The notes under the pieces: generated by a model
What the model was told of the DNA's origin: nothing
What the model saw: only the letters and a program-made list of their open reading frames with translations
Database searches by the model: none
Shown: positions 5,306 through 7,060 of the stretch, piece by piece
How the letters are laid out: each line of letters starts with the position of its first letter
Position numbering within the stretch: position 1 is the first letter of the stretch
Source of the DNA: Actinomycetota bacterium
Lineage (GTDB): Bacteria; Actinomycetota; Humimicrobiia; Humimicrobiales; Humimicrobiaceae
NCBI GenBank assembly: GCA_016932375.1
Contig: JAFGDA010000174.1
Coordinates: 1 to 7,060 of the forward strand
Reading direction: 5' to 3'
DNA: 7,060 nt
Position numbers and translations under genes: made by a program

Positions 5306-7003
5306 TTAGAAAAGACCCACAGTTTTGCCATCCCCGTCTATATCAACCTTTGTTCCTGCAGGTACCCTGGGGAGCCCCGGCATTGTCCTCATCTGCCCGA
5401 GGAGGGGGTAGAGGAATCCTGCTCCGACAGAAGCCCTTACATCCCTGATGGGCACAGTGAAGTTCCTTGGTCTTCCTTTAAGATCAGGGTCATGACTCAA
5501 AGACAGGTGCGTCTTTGCCATGCAGATAGGAAGCTTATCGAATCCCTGCCTGGTGTATAGTTCTATCTTCTTTTCCGCTTCGGGTGAATAATCTACCCCG
5601 TCTGCACCGTAAATCTTTGTTGCTATGGTCTCGATCTTTTTCTTGATTGGCCAATCGAGGGGATAGAGGAATTTGAATTCCGACGGCTTTTCTGCTGCTT
5701 TTACAAGCGCCTCAGCAAGTTCCATTCCACCTGCACCACCTTCAAGCCATACCTTGCTAACCACGGCATCTTCGGCACCAGCAGCTTTTGCCCTTTCCCT
5801 TATGACTTCTATTTCTTCAGGTGTATCGGATTCGAAATGATTTATTGCCACTACAACATTTACACCGAATAGCTTCATGTTTTCAACCATCTTCTCTAAG
5901 TTCTCACAACCTTTGAGGACCGCTTCAACATTTTGTTTTTCCATAAGTTCCCTGTCCACGCCCTGGCCCGGTATAAACTCAAAACCGCCACCGTGCATTT
6001 TAAGAGCCCTTACGGTTGCAACTATCACTACTGCATCAGGCTTTAGGCCGCTGTAACGGCATTTTATATTCATGAATTTTTCGGCACCGCAGTCAGCCCC
6101 AAAACCGCTCTCTGTTACAGTATATTCACCAAGTTTAAGGGCCATCATATCTGCAAGGATTGAGCTGTTTCCATGAGCTATATTTGCAAAAGGGCCTGCA
6201 TGGACAAAGCAGGGCGTATGCTCAATGGTCTGCAGGAGATTGGGCTTTATGGCATCCTTAAGAAGGACGGTCATTGCCCCGGCAGCCTTAAGATCTTCTG
6301 CGCTTACAGCCTTACCGTCATATGTGGACCCTACCGTCATCCTGCCAAGCTTTTGCCTGATATCCCTGAGCCCTGTTGTAAGCGCCAGTATTGCCATTAC
6401 TTCGGAAGCCACACTGATGTCATAACCTGTTTCCCTTGGAATACCGTTTAACTGTCCGCCAAGGCCGACAATTATATTGCGCAGCGCCCTGTCACTGACA
6501 TCAACCACCCTGTTAAGAGTTATGCTGAAAGGGTCGATATTGAGTTCATTGCCCTTCATCAGGTGAGTATCAAGAAATGCAGCCAGCAGGTTGTGAGCTA
6601 TGCTAACTGCGTGTACGTCTCCGGTAAGGTGAAGGTTAAAATCTTCCATTGGAAGGACCTGGGAATAACCGCCACCGGCTGCTCCGCCCTTTATGCCAAA
6701 AACCGGACCAAGGGAAGGCTGACGGATACATGTTACAGTCTTCTTGCCTATTTTGTTGAGGGCCATGGCAAGACCAATGGTGGTAACAGTTTTTCCTTCT
6801 CCAAGTGGTGTGGGTGTAATGGCAGTAACATCAATATACTTTCCGTCCGGTTTACCTTTTAACCTGTCCAGGACTTCCAGCTTTACTTTTGCCTTATAGT
6901 TACCATAAAGTTCAAGATCCTCATCTTCCAGGCCCATTGATGCAGCTATATCCCTGATTTGCTTCATCTCTGCAGCCTGCGCAATTTCAATATCGCTATT
7001 CAT
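5306..7003 (-). CDS. fhs: Formate--tetrahydrofolate ligase (10-formyl-THF synthetase)
   Basis: This cytoplasmic enzyme joins formate to tetrahydrofolate with ATP hydrolysis, through a formyl-phosphate intermediate, giving 10-formyl-THF. It is the formate-fixing step of the Wood-Ljungdahl methyl branch and also serves purine and serine/glycine one-carbon metabolism. The protein is full length at 565 residues (family about 555-560). It has the P-loop TPLGEGKT (65-72) with Lys71, the conserved stretch RQPSLGPVFGIKGGAAGGG (94-112), in which Arg94 corresponds to the formyl-phosphate Arg of the Moorella enzyme, and the typical C-terminal end DGDGKTVGLF. The ATG at 7003 is preceded on the minus strand by AGGAG (7012-7008, 4-base spacing) and AAGGTGA (7020-7014). 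A -10 element lies at 7043-7048. It is first of the minus-strand set, with folD next. No frame damage is seen. Confidence 0.98.
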   Translation of the reverse strand: MNSDIEIAQAAEMKQIRDIAASMGLEDEDLELYGNYKAKVKLEVLDRLKGKPDGKYIDVTAITPTPLGEGKTVTTIGLAMALNKIGKKTVTCIRQPSLGPVFGIKGGAAGGGYSQVLPMEDFNLHLTGDVHAVSIAHNLLAAFLDTHLMKGNELNIDPFSITLNRVVDVSDRALRNIIVGLGGQLNGIPRETGYDISVASEVMAILALTTGLRDIRQKLGRMTVGSTYDGKAVSAEDLKAAGAMTVLLKDAIKPNLLQTIEHTPCFVHAGPFANIAHGNSSILADMMALKLGEYTVTESGFGADCGAEKFMNIKCRYSGLKPDAVVIVATVRALKMHGGGFEFIPGQGVDRELMEKQNVEAVLKGCENLEKMVENMKLFGVNVVVAINHFESDTPEEIEVIRERAKAAGAEDAVVSKVWLEGGAGGMELAEALVKAAEKPSEFKFLYPLDWPIKKKIETIATKIYGADGVDYSPEAEKKIELYTRQGFDKLPICMAKTHLSLSHDPDLKGRPRNFTVPIRDVRASVGAGFLYPLLGQMRTMPGLPRVPAGTKVDIDGDGKTVGLF

Positions 7004-7042
7004 ATGACTCCTCTCACCTTTTTATTTGACAAAGCTCAGATG

Positions 7043-7048
7043 ATTATA
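7043..7048 (-). promoter_or_regulatory. fhs: -10 element of the fhs promoter
   Basis: On the minus strand 7048-7043 read TATAAT, a perfect -10 hexamer. The expected -35 region would lie at about 7066-7071, beyond the window. Transcription would start near 7036, giving a short leader of about 33 bases. A TACTA half-dyad like that in the BlaI-type operator lies at 7056-7060, but the window ends there. Confidence 0.4.
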
Positions 7049-7060
7049 CATGAATTACTA

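Noticed and set aside
6173..6451. Plus-strand frames opposite fhs (also 6225-6425, 6563-6862, 5282-5560)
   Set aside because: They are shadows of a fully conserved fhs reading frame, without ribosome binding sites or family motifs.

Overview
The window reads as chromosomal DNA of an anaerobic, low-to-moderate GC bacterium that carries folate-based one-carbon (Wood-Ljungdahl type) metabolism. Bacillota of the class Clostridia fit best. The reasons are formate-tetrahydrofolate ligase, FolD and a corrinoid-reducing activator of the RACo family on one strand, strong purine-rich ribosome binding sites, frequent ATA/AGG codons, AT-rich spacers and a BlaI/M56 regulator pair. The genus cannot be named from the sequence alone. 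No rRNA, tRNA, CRISPR array, insertion sequence or attachment site was seen.

Layout. On the minus strand, read from right to left: fhs (7003-5306), a 196-bp spacer with hairpins, folD (5109-4186), then, after an interruption on the other strand, a 647-residue [2Fe-2S]/ASKHA corrinoid activation protein (2030-87). The interruption is a plus-strand pair: a BlaI/MecI/CopY-type repressor (2506-2940) and an M56 (BlaR1/MecR1-like) membrane metallopeptidase (2967-4046). The pair converges on folD across a hairpin that can end transcription both ways, and diverges from the activator gene across a 465-bp AT-rich control region.

How the genes fit together. Fhs makes 10-formyl-THF from formate, ATP and THF. 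FolD converts it through methenyl-THF to methylene-THF. A RACo-type protein uses ATP to drive the reduction of an inactive Co(II) corrinoid protein so that methyl transfer can restart. Together they cover the formate-activating part of the methyl branch and the repair of its corrinoid partner. No CODH/ACS, methyltransferase or corrinoid protein gene is in view, so the partner of the activator is inferred. The BlaI/M56 pair looks like a self-contained protease-relieved repressor circuit. Its membrane protease stops where the beta-lactam sensor domain of BlaR1 would begin, so its signal is unknown.

Points most worth a second look: folD seems to start at an ATA codon placed exactly where related genes have ATG; FolD residues that normally hold the NADP 2'-phosphate are replaced; the M56 protein lacks a sensor; a hairpin plus T-rich tract sits between repressor and protease, and the protease gene has no visible ribosome binding site; a palindrome lies just after the repressor's likely promoter. 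Most of the window is otherwise ordinary core metabolism.
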